A DNA stretch of 57,884 nucleotides, taken from CAZCEC01 sp964497615. Its GTDB lineage: Bacteria > Chloroflexota > Anaerolineae > Anaerolineales > UBA6663. Of the stretch, positions 17,067 to 25,494 are shown piece by piece (position 1 is the stretch's first letter; the number at the start of each line of letters is the position of its first letter). Location: positions 1-57,884 of the forward strand of contig CAZCEC010000037.1 in NCBI GenBank assembly GCA_964497615.1. Direction: 5' to 3'. A model generated the notes under the pieces. The model was given only the letters and a program-made list of their open reading frames with translations, was not told the DNA's origin and did no database searches. Both the position numbers and the translations under genes were made by a program.

Positions 17067-18953
17067 TCAGGCAGGGTCCGCGGGGCCGGCGGGGGGTTGA
17101 TCCTGGGATTGCCAGATGGCGCGCATCTCGGCGGAGGTTGCAAGGAGCTCGGTGAGGGTCCCTTCGGCTTCAAGGCGGCCGTCTTTCAGCAGGAGGATGC
17201 GGTCGGCGCGGCGGAGGGCGGGCCGGCGGTGAGAAATGGCGAGGACGGTGGACTGCCGCCCCTTGTCGAGGCGGTCCCAAAGGAGTTGCTCGGTTTCCAC
17301 GTCGAGGGCGCTGGAGAGGTCGTCGAAGACGAGCAGTTGGGGTAAACGCACAAACATGCGGGCGGCGGCGGCGCGCTGGACCTGGCCGCCGGAGAGCCGC
17401 ACCCCGCGCGGGCCGACGACTGTATCAAGGCCGTGGGGGAGTTGGGCGACATCGGGCTCCAGGACGGCGGCGTGCAGGGCGGCCTGAAGAGCGGCCGCGT
17501 CATCGGGCAAGCCGAGGAGGATGTTCTCGCGCAAGGTGTCGCTGAAGAGGCGCGGCACCTGGCTGGTGTAGGCGCAGCGGGGCGGCACGAGGAAGGCGGC
17601 CGGGTCGGCCACCTCCACGCCATTCCAGAGCGTGTCGCCGGCCTGACGGGGCAGCAAGCCCAGCAGGGCGCGCACGAGCGTGGACTTGCCCGACCCAATG
17701 CGGCCGGTGACGACGACGAATTCGCCAGGGTAGACCACCAGGTTGAGGCCTTGGATGCCGCGCGGCGAATTAGGGTATTGATAGGTGAGGCCGCGAACGG
17801 CGAGGAGCGGTGCGCCGGGGGCCGGCGCGACCGGCGGGGCAGTTGATGCCCCCGAAACGGGAGCGGGCGGTGGGGACGTGGGGCGGGGCGGCGGCTGATC
17901 CACGTAGACGGGGTGGGGTTCCAGCAGGGCCTGCGGCCTGTCGGGGCGGACGAGGGCCACCAGGCGTTCGATGGAGACGGCTTGCTGGCGGTAGTCTCCA
18001 GCGAAATTGCCCAGGTAGGACGGCATGTTGGTGGTGAAGCCGAGATAGTAGATGAACAGGGCGAAGTCGCCGACGGTGAACGTGCCGGCGAGCATGGCCT
18101 GGCGGGCAAGCAGCAGTAGCACGCCGACACCGAAGCTGACGGCCAGGGCATTAACCCCGTAGAGGAGCGCATTCAGGACGCGGACGCGAACGGCGGCGCG
18201 GCTGCGAACTGCGTTGAGATGCGCCAGGTGGGCGGCAATGTGGGCTTCGGCGTCCGCCACCTTGACGGCTTGCGCGGCGCCAAAGGCTTCGGCCAGGAAG
18301 CCGGTGACGGCATCGCCGGCCTGTCCCACGGCCCAATGGCCGTGGCGCAGCCGGTCCCAGGCCAGGCGGCCCACGAGGTAGGTAACGAGCAGGGGCGAGA
18401 AGATGACCAGGGTGAGGGTCCAGTTGATGCTGGCCATGATGGCGAGCGCGATGAGGGCCGCGCCCATCTGGCCCACGGCGTCCGGGAGCCAGGTGGGGAA
18501 GTCAGCCACCTCGCCCACATCGTCGCGGAAGCGGTTGACGACCTCGCCAGGGGAGAGCGTGTCCTCTATGGCGCTGACACCCGCGCCGCGATAGCGCAGG
18601 AGGCTGGCAAAGATGTTGCGCCGCAGCACCGCGCCGACGGCAAAGCGAAAGGTCCAGCCGAACCAGTCGGTGCCGACGGCGGCGCCCAGGCGGGCGGCCT
18701 CCACCCCGACATAGAGGGCAATCAGCAGCCACAGGCTCACCTGCGCGGGCTGCGCGCCGGTCAGGGTGTCAAAGACCGACTTCTCAATGAGACCCGGCAG
18801 AACCTGAAACAGGAAGAACAAGATCGCGAACGTGGAATGGATGGCGAACAGGCCGGGCTGGAAGCGGATGAGGCGCCAGTTGAACTCTGGCGTGGGCAGG
18901 GTGTGGGCGGCCGGGGCGGGTGCGGCCTCGCGCGGCAGGGCGGCGGCGGTCAT
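17067..18953 (-). CDS. ABC exporter half-transporter, degenerate nucleotide-binding site
   Basis: A 628-residue permease/ATPase fusion. Six membrane helices occupy about residues 30-340, then a Pro-rich linker (PPPRPTSPPPAPV) and the ATPase: Walker A VTGRIGSGKSTLVRAL, signature LSGGQVQRAAAARMF, Walker B LLVFDDLSSALD and switch His in ISHRRPAL. The residue after the Walker B Asp is Asp, not the catalytic Glu, which marks the non-catalytic half of asymmetric heterodimeric exporters. It overlaps the partner gene by ATGA, so a 1:1 heterodimer is likely. Substrate unknown; multidrug or lipid export is typical of the family. Confidence 0.93.
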   Translation of the reverse strand: MTAAALPREAAPAPAAHTLPTPEFNWRLIRFQPGLFAIHSTFAILFFLFQVLPGLIEKSVFDTLTGAQPAQVSLWLLIALYVGVEAARLGAAVGTDWFGWTFRFAVGAVLRRNIFASLLRYRGAGVSAIEDTLSPGEVVNRFRDDVGEVADFPTWLPDAVGQMGAALIALAIMASINWTLTLVIFSPLLVTYLVGRLAWDRLRHGHWAVGQAGDAVTGFLAEAFGAAQAVKVADAEAHIAAHLAHLNAVRSRAAVRVRVLNALLYGVNALAVSFGVGVLLLLARQAMLAGTFTVGDFALFIYYLGFTTNMPSYLGNFAGDYRQQAVSIERLVALVRPDRPQALLEPHPVYVDQPPPRPTSPPPAPVSGASTAPPVAPAPGAPLLAVRGLTYQYPNSPRGIQGLNLVVYPGEFVVVTGRIGSGKSTLVRALLGLLPRQAGDTLWNGVEVADPAAFLVPPRCAYTSQVPRLFSDTLRENILLGLPDDAAALQAALHAAVLEPDVAQLPHGLDTVVGPRGVRLSGGQVQRAAAARMFVRLPQLLVFDDLSSALDVETEQLLWDRLDKGRQSTVLAISHRRPALRRADRILLLKDGRLEAEGTLTELLATSAEMRAIWQSQDQPPAGPADPA

Positions 18954-20842
18954 ACGAGGGCGGCCTCCAGGCCAGACTGAAGCAGGGCATAGAATCGCGA
19001 GTGCCGGTCCGTGGCCAGCGCGGCACGCGGGCCATACTCAACCACACGGCCGGAGTCCAGGATGAGGACGTCGTCGGCGCGCTGAAGGGTGCGCAGGCGG
19101 TGGGCGATGACGAGGCCGGTACGCCGCGCCAGGAGCCGGTCCACGGCCTGCTCCAGGCGGTGCTCGGTGGCGGGGTCGAGGCGGGACGAGGCTTCGTCCA
19201 GGACGACCACGCCGGGGTCCTTGAGCATGACACGGGCAAAGGCCAGCAACTGTGCCTCGCCCGCCGAAAGCCCCTCGCCGCCAGCAGCCAGGCGCGTATC
19301 GAGGCCCTGCGGCAGGGCCTGGACCCACGCCAGCAAATCGAGGGCCTCCAGCGCCGCCAGCAGCGCGCCGTCCGGGATCGCCGGGTTGAAGAAGGTCAGG
19401 TTCTCGCGGACGGTGGCGCGGAAAAGCTGCACGTCCTGGGTGACCAGGCCAACGCTGGCGCGCAGTTCGGACTGGGGCAAGGTGCGCAGGTCGTGACCGC
19501 CGAGCAGGAGGCGGCCGGCGGAGGGATCGTACAGGCGAAAGAGGAGGCGGGTGAGGGTGGTCTTGCCGCTGCCGGTGCGGCCCAAGATGCCCAGCACCCG
19601 GCCCGGGGCCACCTCGAAGGTCACATCATGCAGGACGGCCTCGTCGCCGGCATAGTTGAAGGTGACATTGTTGAAGGCGAGGGGGAGAGGACCAGGGGGG
19701 AGGAGGCGTGTGAGGCTGTGCCCATAAGGGGCCTTCGGCTCAGAGTATGGGAGTGTGAGCGCCGGACGCGACGACGCCCGACCCGCTACGCTCTGCTGCG
19801 AGGGCAGGCCGGCGACCGATGATGACAGGTCAACGGACTGTGGCAGAGTGGCGGCGGCGGGCCTGTTGCCATCGGGTATGGCGGGGCGAAAGGAAAAAAG
19901 GTCGCGGAGGCGCTGGAGGCTGGCGGCGGCAGGCTGCCACTCGCGCAACTGCTCGCGCAATTCCTGGAGCGGGGCGGCCAGCATGCCGGCGTAGGCGACG
20001 ATGAGGTAGGCGGCGCCGATGGAGGCGCTGCCCTGGTTGTAGAGATACACGCCGAGGGCCAGCCCAAACGCATAGCCGGCAACGGTGAGGACGTTGGAGA
20101 AATTGTGGATGACGGTGCTGATCACGAAGGCGGCCCGCTCGGCCAGCAGGGACGCGCGGAGCAGCACCAGCAGACGATAGAGGGCGTAGGGGATGGCGCC
20201 TGCCGCGCGCAGGTCTTCCGCGCCGCCGAGGCGCTCTTCCAGGTAGCCGTACAGCTCGGTGCCGGCCTGGCGCGCCACGGTCCAGCGGCGGACGGCCAGG
20301 GGTTGGACGGCGGCCAGGAGGACCAGGGTGACGGCGGTGTAGGCGGCGAGGGCTGCCCCCACGCGCCAATCCTCGGCGAACAGCAGGGCCAGGATGCCGA
20401 GGATCAGCAGGCCGTTGGCCGCCAGGCGCAGCAGCATCTGCGAGAAGAAGCCGCCCAGCGCGGAGGCGTCGCCATCGATGCGGTCAATCATTTCGCCGGG
20501 GGTGTGCGATTTGTGGAACTCCAAATCGAGGCGCAGGCAGTGCAGGGTGAGGTCGCGGCGGATGCCGTTGGTGGCGGCCCAGGCCACCTGCTCGCCGGTG
20601 TAGGCGCTGAGGAGGCCAAGGGCCTGCTGGCCGAAGGCGAAGGCCAGGAACAGCCCGGCGGCAAAGATGAGATTGGCTTCGCGGCCCTGAGACTGGGTGG
20701 CATCCAGGAAGAAGCGGATGATCTGCGGGTTGGCCAGTTGAAGCGCGATGCCGCCGAACAGGAACAGTGCCAGCCACGCGACGCGGCCGGCCTGCGGGCG
20801 CAAGTAAAGGCGGAGCAGGGAGGCAGGGGCCAGCAGGGTCAC
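18950..20842 (-). CDS. ABC exporter half-transporter, canonical ATPase
   Basis: A 630-residue permease/ATPase fusion. The membrane domain occupies about residues 15-310. A linker of about 70 residues follows that is partly made of repeat-derived sequence (PALTLPYSEPKAPYG). The ATPase has Walker A ILGRTGSGKTTLTRLL, Q-loop LVTQDVQLF, signature LSAGEAQLLAFARVM, Walker B VVVLDEASSRLD with catalytic Glu, and IAHRLRTL. The signature is LSAGE rather than LSGGQ. It starts with GTG overlapping the RIO kinase stop (GTGA). Together with the following gene it forms a heterodimeric exporter with one hydrolytic site. It is the fourth gene of the attenuator-led operon. Confidence 0.93.
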   Translation of the reverse strand: MTLLAPASLLRLYLRPQAGRVAWLALFLFGGIALQLANPQIIRFFLDATQSQGREANLIFAAGLFLAFAFGQQALGLLSAYTGEQVAWAATNGIRRDLTLHCLRLDLEFHKSHTPGEMIDRIDGDASALGGFFSQMLLRLAANGLLILGILALLFAEDWRVGAALAAYTAVTLVLLAAVQPLAVRRWTVARQAGTELYGYLEERLGGAEDLRAAGAIPYALYRLLVLLRASLLAERAAFVISTVIHNFSNVLTVAGYAFGLALGVYLYNQGSASIGAAYLIVAYAGMLAAPLQELREQLREWQPAAASLQRLRDLFSFRPAIPDGNRPAAATLPQSVDLSSSVAGLPSQQSVAGRASSRPALTLPYSEPKAPYGHSLTRLLPPGPLPLAFNNVTFNYAGDEAVLHDVTFEVAPGRVLGILGRTGSGKTTLTRLLFRLYDPSAGRLLLGGHDLRTLPQSELRASVGLVTQDVQLFRATVRENLTFFNPAIPDGALLAALEALDLLAWVQALPQGLDTRLAAGGEGLSAGEAQLLAFARVMLKDPGVVVLDEASSRLDPATEHRLEQAVDRLLARRTGLVIAHRLRTLQRADDVLILDSGRVVEYGPRAALATDRHSRFYALLQSGLEAALV

Positions 20843-21864
20843 ACGGCCCCCATCTCATTTTCGAGAAACAGGTCGAGCGGTTCGGCGGCGGGGGGCACGT
20901 GGCGGGCCCATAGTTCGGCGGCGAGGCGCCGCGGATCGGCGGGGACGCCCTGGCGGGCGAAGTACTGGCACAGGCGCACGACGTCGCGCTGGAAGATGTC
21001 GAAGGCCTCGGGGTTCTCGCGCGGGTGGACGGCCTGCGGGAAGTCGATCAAGCGCACGTCACCTTCCCAGTAGAGCACGTTGAAGGCCGACAGGTCGGCA
21101 TGGATGCGGCCGTGGGCCAGCATCAACTCGACGTTGTGCATGAGCCGCTGGAACAGGTCCTGGGCCTCGGCGCGGTCGAGGGCCACATCCTGCAAGAGGG
21201 GCGCGGGTGTCGCCGCGTCGCCGAAGTATTCCATCACGATGGTGCTGTTGTCGTGGGCGATGGGGCGGGGGACGTCGGCGCCGGCGCGGTGGAGCAACTC
21301 CAGGGTGCGGTACTCATGTTCGATCCAGGAGACGTGCACGGCCTCCTGGCCGGTATCGGTCTTCTTATGGATGGCGCGCAGCATACGTTCGTCGCGGATG
21401 GTCTTGCCGAGCGCGTCGAGGTGGGCGCGGCCCTGACGGTAGCGCGAGTCGTTGCGCAGGTGGCGAAAGGCGCGCGGCCGGTAGATCTTGCCAGCGATCA
21501 GGTCGAGGCCGGTGGCGGGGTGGGCGGCGCAGCAGTAGACGTTGGCCTCCTTGCCTCCCTTCACCCGGCTGAGCACGTCGGTGATGACCTTGTCGTCGTA
21601 GAAGTGGCCCAGGTAGTTGAGGATCCATTCGCGCTCGTGCTTTGACGACAGGAAGGTGGGCCGAAAGACGCTTTCCGCGCCCATGCGGTCGGAGACGGCG
21701 GTGTCGCCGGCATACTGGAGGGTCAGGTCGCGCTGCACGTCCACGCTGGCGCGGGTGCGCGGCGGGCGGCGGCGGCGGCCGGAGGGCTGGGCGCGCAGAG
21801 CCGGGTCGAGTTGATCCAGGTCGTCGAGATTGGCGGGCAGGTGTTTGAGCGTTAGTCGAGGCAT
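20839..21864 (-). CDS. RIO-type atypical protein kinase
   Basis: A 341-residue RIO1-like kinase. Motifs: VKGGKEANVYCC (nucleotide loop), LIAGKIYRPRAFRHLRND (Lys), ADVPRPIAHDNSTIVMEYFG (hinge), RIHADLSAFNVLY (catalytic loop HxDLSxxN) and VRLIDFPQAV (metal Asp). RIO kinases act in ribosome maturation in archaea and eukaryotes; bacterial copies are less studied. I chose the ATG at 21864 because longer in-frame readings only translate the antisense-type frame of the RNHCP gene. It overlaps the RNHCP gene by 13 bases and the ABC gene by four, so all are translationally linked. A ribosome-related role alongside rsgA is plausible. Confidence 0.9.
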   Translation of the reverse strand: MPRLTLKHLPANLDDLDQLDPALRAQPSGRRRRPPRTRASVDVQRDLTLQYAGDTAVSDRMGAESVFRPTFLSSKHEREWILNYLGHFYDDKVITDVLSRVKGGKEANVYCCAAHPATGLDLIAGKIYRPRAFRHLRNDSRYRQGRAHLDALGKTIRDERMLRAIHKKTDTGQEAVHVSWIEHEYRTLELLHRAGADVPRPIAHDNSTIVMEYFGDAATPAPLLQDVALDRAEAQDLFQRLMHNVELMLAHGRIHADLSAFNVLYWEGDVRLIDFPQAVHPRENPEAFDIFQRDVVRLCQYFARQGVPADPRRLAAELWARHVPPAAEPLDLFLENEMGAV

Positions 21865-22385
21865 AGCAGGCCTGTGGGGTTGGCAGAGCCAAAGAGCTTG
21901 TATTGGACGAGCGGCTGAGCGGCTGTGTCCAAGAGGGCCAGGTCGGGCGCAGCGGGCGCCGTGAGTGAGGCTTGATACACGCCCCAGACGGCGGGCGGCA
22001 GGTCGTCGAGGGCGAGGCGGTTGTAGGAGATGGCGCCGCAGTCCGTGCAGCGGTGGACGAGCATCAATTCGCCGGGCTGCATGGGCGCGTACTTCTTGTG
22101 GATGCGCTTGAAGGTGAGTCCGATGGGGGCCATGCCGCCCAGGCAGGCGCTCAGGCGGTCGCCGGCCGTTTCCAGGTCCACGTGCTTGGACCACAGGCAG
22201 TAGGGGCAGTGATTGCGGTGGTTGACGCCGGAGGCGGTTGGCGAGGCGGCGACTGCCCGGCCGCAGTGCAGGCAGTCGAAGTCGCCGAACCGCTGGGCGC
22301 GCCACAGCCGGCCGCGATCATCGCGGGCGCTGAGGTGGCGCTGGCGGTGCGCGTCGCGACGGGCGGCGACGGGGTAGCGGCTCAT
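21852..22385 (-). CDS. RNHCP-domain zinc protein
   Basis: A 177-residue protein. FDCLHCG (residues 39-45) and VNHRNHCPYCLWSKHVD (about 53-69) give the RNHCP signature, and VHRCTDCGAISYNRL near 115 adds a further CxxC. These cysteine pairs probably bind zinc. RNHCP domains are short and of unknown function, and often sit beside translation genes. It starts with ATG overlapping the rsgA stop by four bases and overlaps the RIO kinase gene by 13. No membrane segment is present. Confidence 0.85.
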   Translation of the reverse strand: MSRYPVAARRDAHRQRHLSARDDRGRLWRAQRFGDFDCLHCGRAVAASPTASGVNHRNHCPYCLWSKHVDLETAGDRLSACLGGMAPIGLTFKRIHKKYAPMQPGELMLVHRCTDCGAISYNRLALDDLPPAVWGVYQASLTAPAAPDLALLDTAAQPLVQYKLFGSANPTGLLCLD

Positions 22386-23425
22386 GGCTGGGCCTCGGCG
22401 CTGAGGCGCAGGAAGCTCTGGTAGCGGCGGGGGCTGATGCGGCCCGCGTTGACGGCCTGGCGGACGGCGCAGCCGGGCTCCTCCGCGTGGCGGCAGTCCA
22501 GGCGGAACTTGCATTGGCCGAGGAAGGGCCGCATCTCGACGAAGCCGCGCGCCAACTCCAGCTCGTCCAATTCCCATAAGCCGAACTCGCGCATGCCGGG
22601 GGTATCCACTACGTGGCCGCCCGCCGCGAGGTCGAACATCTCCAGGTGGGTGGTGGAGTGACGGCCCTTCTCGGTGAGGGTGCTGACGGCCTTAACGCGC
22701 AGGCCGAGGCCCGGCTCCAGAGCGTTGAGGAGCGAGGTCTTGCCGACGCCGGATTTGCCCACGAAGACGGAGACCGAACCGCCCAAGGCAACGCGGAACT
22801 CGTCCAGGCCAGCGCCGGTGACGGTGCTGGTGGGGATGACGTGGTAGCCGAGGCGCACGTAGGCCCGCATCTCCTCGGCCAGTTGTTCGGCATCGTCGCC
22901 TTCGGCCAGGTCGAGCTTGGTGACGGCGACGAGGGTGGGGATGCCGGCGGCCTCAGCCGCGACGAGATAGCGGTCGAGCAGCTCCCACTTGGGGGCCGGG
23001 CGCGCCACGGCGAAGACCGCCACGACCTGGTCCACGTTGGCGACGATGACTTGCTCCAGCCGCTTGGAGCCGGCGGCCGGGCGCGAGAGCGCGTTGCGGC
23101 GCGGGAGGACGCCGGTGATGTGGCCGAGGCCGGGGCCAGTGGGCATGAACTGGACCAGGTCGCCGATGGCGATGGGGTCCTGCTCGCCGATACCCTTCAC
23201 CTTCTGGACGCGATGGTGCAGGGAGGTGGGCGCGGCGGTGGGGTAGATCAGGTCCTTGCGCAGGCGGCTTGATAGGGAGCACTGGACCAAGCCCTCCGCG
23301 CCGCGGACGGTGTAGACGCCCTGCGACTTGCGAACGACGAGGCCCTGAGCTTCGCCTGGCGATTCAGTTGTGAGGCCGTGATTGAGGCCCACGGCGGGGC
23401 CGGAAACGTGTGCGTCAGTAGACAT
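22382..23425 (-). CDS. rsgA: Ribosome small subunit-dependent GTPase A
   Basis: A 347-residue circularly permuted GTPase that helps 30S subunit maturation. Order of motifs: an N-terminal OB-like barrel (GVYTVRGAEGLVQC), G4 VTKLDLAEG, G1 FVGKSGVGKTSLLNAL, G3 VVDTPGMREFGL and a C-terminal zinc knuckle CKFRLDCRHAEEPGC. The ATG at 23425 has AAGGA ten bases upstream; a TTG at 23479 directly after the terminator is less likely. It is the first gene of a coupled operon (rsgA, RNHCP, RIO kinase, two ABC genes). A leader peptide, an intrinsic terminator and a hairpin over the ribosome binding site all precede it, which suggests tight control. Confidence 0.94.
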   Translation of the reverse strand: MSTDAHVSGPAVGLNHGLTTESPGEAQGLVVRKSQGVYTVRGAEGLVQCSLSSRLRKDLIYPTAAPTSLHHRVQKVKGIGEQDPIAIGDLVQFMPTGPGLGHITGVLPRRNALSRPAAGSKRLEQVIVANVDQVVAVFAVARPAPKWELLDRYLVAAEAAGIPTLVAVTKLDLAEGDDAEQLAEEMRAYVRLGYHVIPTSTVTGAGLDEFRVALGGSVSVFVGKSGVGKTSLLNALEPGLGLRVKAVSTLTEKGRHSTTHLEMFDLAAGGHVVDTPGMREFGLWELDELELARGFVEMRPFLGQCKFRLDCRHAEEPGCAVRQAVNAGRISPRRYQSFLRLSAEAQP

Positions 23426-23429
23426 CTCG

Positions 23430-23458
23430 GAACGGTCCTTGTTCGGACGTGACCGTTC
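23430..23458 (-). promoter_or_regulatory. Hairpin touching the rsgA ribosome binding site
   Basis: GAACGGTC and GACCGTTC (23430-23437 and 23451-23458) form a perfect 8-bp stem. In the mRNA the 3' arm overlaps the GGA of the AAGGA ribosome binding site, so translation of rsgA could be masked. Confidence 0.5.
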
Positions 23459-23475
23459 GTTGACCCGCGAGGGGG

Positions 23476-23515
23476 ACAAACAAAACGGCCACAGGGCGGG
23501 CGCACCTGTGGCCGT
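23476..23515 (-). terminator. Intrinsic terminator/attenuator between leader peptide and rsgA
   Basis: On the minus strand ACGGCCACAGG and CCTGTGGCCGT (arms at 23505-23515 and 23485-23495) make a perfect 11-bp stem with a nine-base loop, followed by TTTTGTTTGT. It lies 23 bases after the leader stop and 51 bases before the rsgA ATG, inside the same transcript. Leader bases 23548-23555 can pair with 23500-23507 (eight pairs, one G-U), overlapping the terminator arm and loop. This is a possible but weak antiterminator. Confidence 0.75.
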
Positions 23516-23538
23516 GAGAGGGCTAGAAGAGCCTCAGT

Positions 23539-23622
23539 CTAGGCAGAAGGCGCGCGCAGGGACGGCGAAACCGCACGGGTGTTGGCCGAGAGAACAACAG
23601 ATTCGCAGGTTGCCGCTTGCAT
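23539..23622 (-). CDS. Leader peptide, 27 residues, upstream of rsgA operon
   Basis: A short open frame beginning MQAATCESVVLSANTR and ending APSA before TAG. A perfect AAAGGAGG Shine-Dalgarno (23631-23637) sits eight bases before the ATG, the strongest in the window, although the peptide has no domain, signal or membrane span. It lies between a consensus promoter and an intrinsic terminator. This is the arrangement of ribosome-mediated attenuators such as the bmrB leader of the B. subtilis bmrCD heterodimeric ABC exporter. Start and stop are clear; the regulatory role is inference. It could instead be a small functional protein. Confidence 0.7.
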   Translation of the reverse strand: MQAATCESVVLSANTRAVSPSLRAPSA

Positions 23623-23678
23623 AAAACGCGCCTCCTTTCTTAGAGGATGGGTAGATGATTCCGATTACAACGGTAAGG

Positions 23679-23708
23679 ACTATAGCACGGTGCGCGGGAG
23701 GATGTCAA
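23679..23708 (-). promoter_or_regulatory. Strong promoter of the leader-rsgA operon
   Basis: TTGACA (23703-23708) and TATAGT (23679-23684) with an 18-base spacer and an upstream TGC giving an extended -10. The -35 overlaps the nadR stop codon. Expected start is near 23672, leaving a 5' region of about 50 bases before the leader peptide. Confidence 0.85.
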
Positions 23709-24697
23709 GAAAGAAAAAACTCCGTGACTGCCTCGATGGCGGCGGGGAGGCGGGCGGGGTAGGGGCCGGAGAGGACAACGTACGGGAGGCGGGCGGCGTC
23801 AAGCTCAGCCTGAAACCGGTCGTGGAACCAGGCGCGGTGACCGGGGGAGTCGCGCAGGCCGTCGGCGACCCAGGGGGTATCGGGGGCGCACAGGAGGGTG
23901 AGGTGGGCGGTGTGTTCGGCGGCGAGGGCGGTGAGATGAGCGGGCGGCGGGCCGAAGTAGTGCTCGTGCCAGAGGCGGGTGGTGAGCAGATTGGTGTCGC
24001 AGATGAGCAGGCGATTGGCCTGGCGCGCGAGGGCGTCCTCAGCGGCGGCCTGGCCCTCGGCGATGACGGGCATGTCGGCCTCGGTGCAGATGCCTCCGCG
24101 GGCGATGAGGTAGTCGCGGGCATACTCTGGCACCCAGACGGTGTTGAAGTGCGCGGCCAGGGCCTGGGCGAGGGTGGTCTTGCCGGTGGACTCGGCGCCG
24201 ACGATGGCGACGCGGCGGACGTAGTGGGCGCGGACGGCGGGCGGAAGGTAATCCCAATGGGCCAGCGGCGCAGCGCGGATGGCGGTGGCAGAGATTGGGA
24301 GGCGCTGGCGTTCGGGATCAACGGCAATGTGGCGGGCGCCCAGGCGGCGGGCAAGCTCGTCGCCGTAAGGCTCGGAAGTGAAGACGACATCTATGGGCGA
24401 AGGGACAGCAGCGTGGATCGCGTCCACCCAGAACTGCCAGGCGGTCTCGCTGGCAAAGTCCACCGGACCGTCGCGGTCAATGTGGACGAGGGACAGATCG
24501 GGGTAGGTCTCGCTCAGCCAGGCTTCGCGCAGGGGGCCGGAGATTGGCTCGTGAGACTTGCTGAAGAGGATGATGGTCAGGGTATCTACTTGTCGGCGGG
24601 CCGTGGCGATGAGGTACTGGTGGCCGGCGTGCAGGGGCATGAACTTGCCAATGATGAGGCCACGCCGCGTGGTCTGTGGATCATGAGTGGCGATCAT
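23705..24697 (-). CDS. nadR: NadR-like NMN adenylyltransferase / nicotinamide riboside kinase
   Basis: A 330-residue bifunctional enzyme. Residues 12-145 are a nucleotidyltransferase: GLIIGKFMPLHAGHQYL with HxGH and LPISATAIR with the ISxTxxR motif. Residues about 160-330 are a P-loop kinase: VAIVGAESTGKTTLAQAL, WVPEYARDYL and LLICDTNLL. Together they turn imported nicotinamide riboside into NMN and then NAD. It lacks the N-terminal helix-turn-helix of E. coli NadR. It overlaps the esterase gene by ATGA, and a PnuC transporter gene lies upstream, giving an NAD salvage operon. Confidence 0.93.
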   Translation of the reverse strand: MIATHDPQTTRRGLIIGKFMPLHAGHQYLIATARRQVDTLTIILFSKSHEPISGPLREAWLSETYPDLSLVHIDRDGPVDFASETAWQFWVDAIHAAVPSPIDVVFTSEPYGDELARRLGARHIAVDPERQRLPISATAIRAAPLAHWDYLPPAVRAHYVRRVAIVGAESTGKTTLAQALAAHFNTVWVPEYARDYLIARGGICTEADMPVIAEGQAAAEDALARQANRLLICDTNLLTTRLWHEHYFGPPPAHLTALAAEHTAHLTLLCAPDTPWVADGLRDSPGHRAWFHDRFQAELDAARLPYVVLSGPYPARLPAAIEAVTEFFLS

Positions 24698-25461
24698 TCT
24701 GGAAGCTGGGGCGAAGCGGCGGGGGACAGCAGGAAGCGGAGAGCATTGGGCAGGCGGCGCGCCCAGGCGGTCTCGGTGTGCTCGCCGCCCGGCTCCTCGA
24801 CGTAGCGGATGTCGCGCTCTGGCTGGTAGCCGTTTTGGACGAGCAGGTCATACATGCGCTTGGCGCCGCCGCGTTCGGTGGAGCCGCGGTCCAGGTAGAT
24901 GCGGCCGGGCGGATGCGGGGCGCTGGCGACGAAGGTGTAGAGCGCGAGACCGCTATACCAGAAAGCCGGGCTGAGCGCGCCAACCACGCCAAAGATGGCA
25001 GGATGGCGAAGGAAGCCGTACAGGCTGATGAGGCCGCCCATGGACGAGCCGAGCAGGCCGGTGGCGGCCCGCTCCGGGCGGGTGCGGAAGGTGGAGTCGA
25101 TTAGGGGTTTGACGGTCTCGACGATGAAGCGCAGGTAGGCTTTGCCGCGGCCGCCGCGCCGGGGGAAGGGGTTGTACTCCGCGATGCGGGCCGGGCCCAT
25201 GTGCGGCAGGCCGACGACGATGGCGGACAGGCCCTCGGCGCTGAGAGTTTCCAGCGTCTCGTCCACCTGCCACTCGTTGCCGCCGAAGGCTGTGGCGCTG
25301 TCGAACAGGTTCTGGCCGTCGTGCATGTAGAGGACGGGGTAGCGGGCATCCGCCGTGTCATGGCCGGGCGGCAAATACACGAGCACGTCGCGCTCATTTT
25401 TGAGTTGCGGGCTATGGACGGCCGGGAGGATGCGAATGTCGCCGGTGAGGGTATGAGGCAT
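24694..25461 (-). CDS. Alpha/beta hydrolase, putative esterase (enterochelin-esterase-like)
   Basis: A 255-residue hydrolase without a signal peptide. RDVLVYLPPGHD and YPVLYMHDGQNLFD are typical of the Fes/esterase-D-like family. The nucleophile elbow is GLLGSSMGGLISLYG (GxSxG), the acid probably the Asp of IYLDRGSTE and the His in EPGGEHTETAWARRL. It sits between pnuC and nadR with an ATGA overlap to nadR, so it may act on a nicotinamide-riboside ester or another precursor; that is only context. Family members also cleave siderophores and sugar esters. Confidence 0.85.
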   Translation of the reverse strand: MPHTLTGDIRILPAVHSPQLKNERDVLVYLPPGHDTADARYPVLYMHDGQNLFDSATAFGGNEWQVDETLETLSAEGLSAIVVGLPHMGPARIAEYNPFPRRGGRGKAYLRFIVETVKPLIDSTFRTRPERAATGLLGSSMGGLISLYGFLRHPAIFGVVGALSPAFWYSGLALYTFVASAPHPPGRIYLDRGSTERGGAKRMYDLLVQNGYQPERDIRYVEEPGGEHTETAWARRLPNALRFLLSPAASPQLPE

Positions 25462-25494
25462 GCGGGTCCGGAGGCGAAAAACAGAGGTCAGATG

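Noticed and set aside
21865..22305. N-terminal extension of the RIO kinase to 22305
   Set aside because: Low-complexity Arg/Pro sequence lying inside the RNHCP gene; the ATG at 21864 starts right where protein-like sequence begins.
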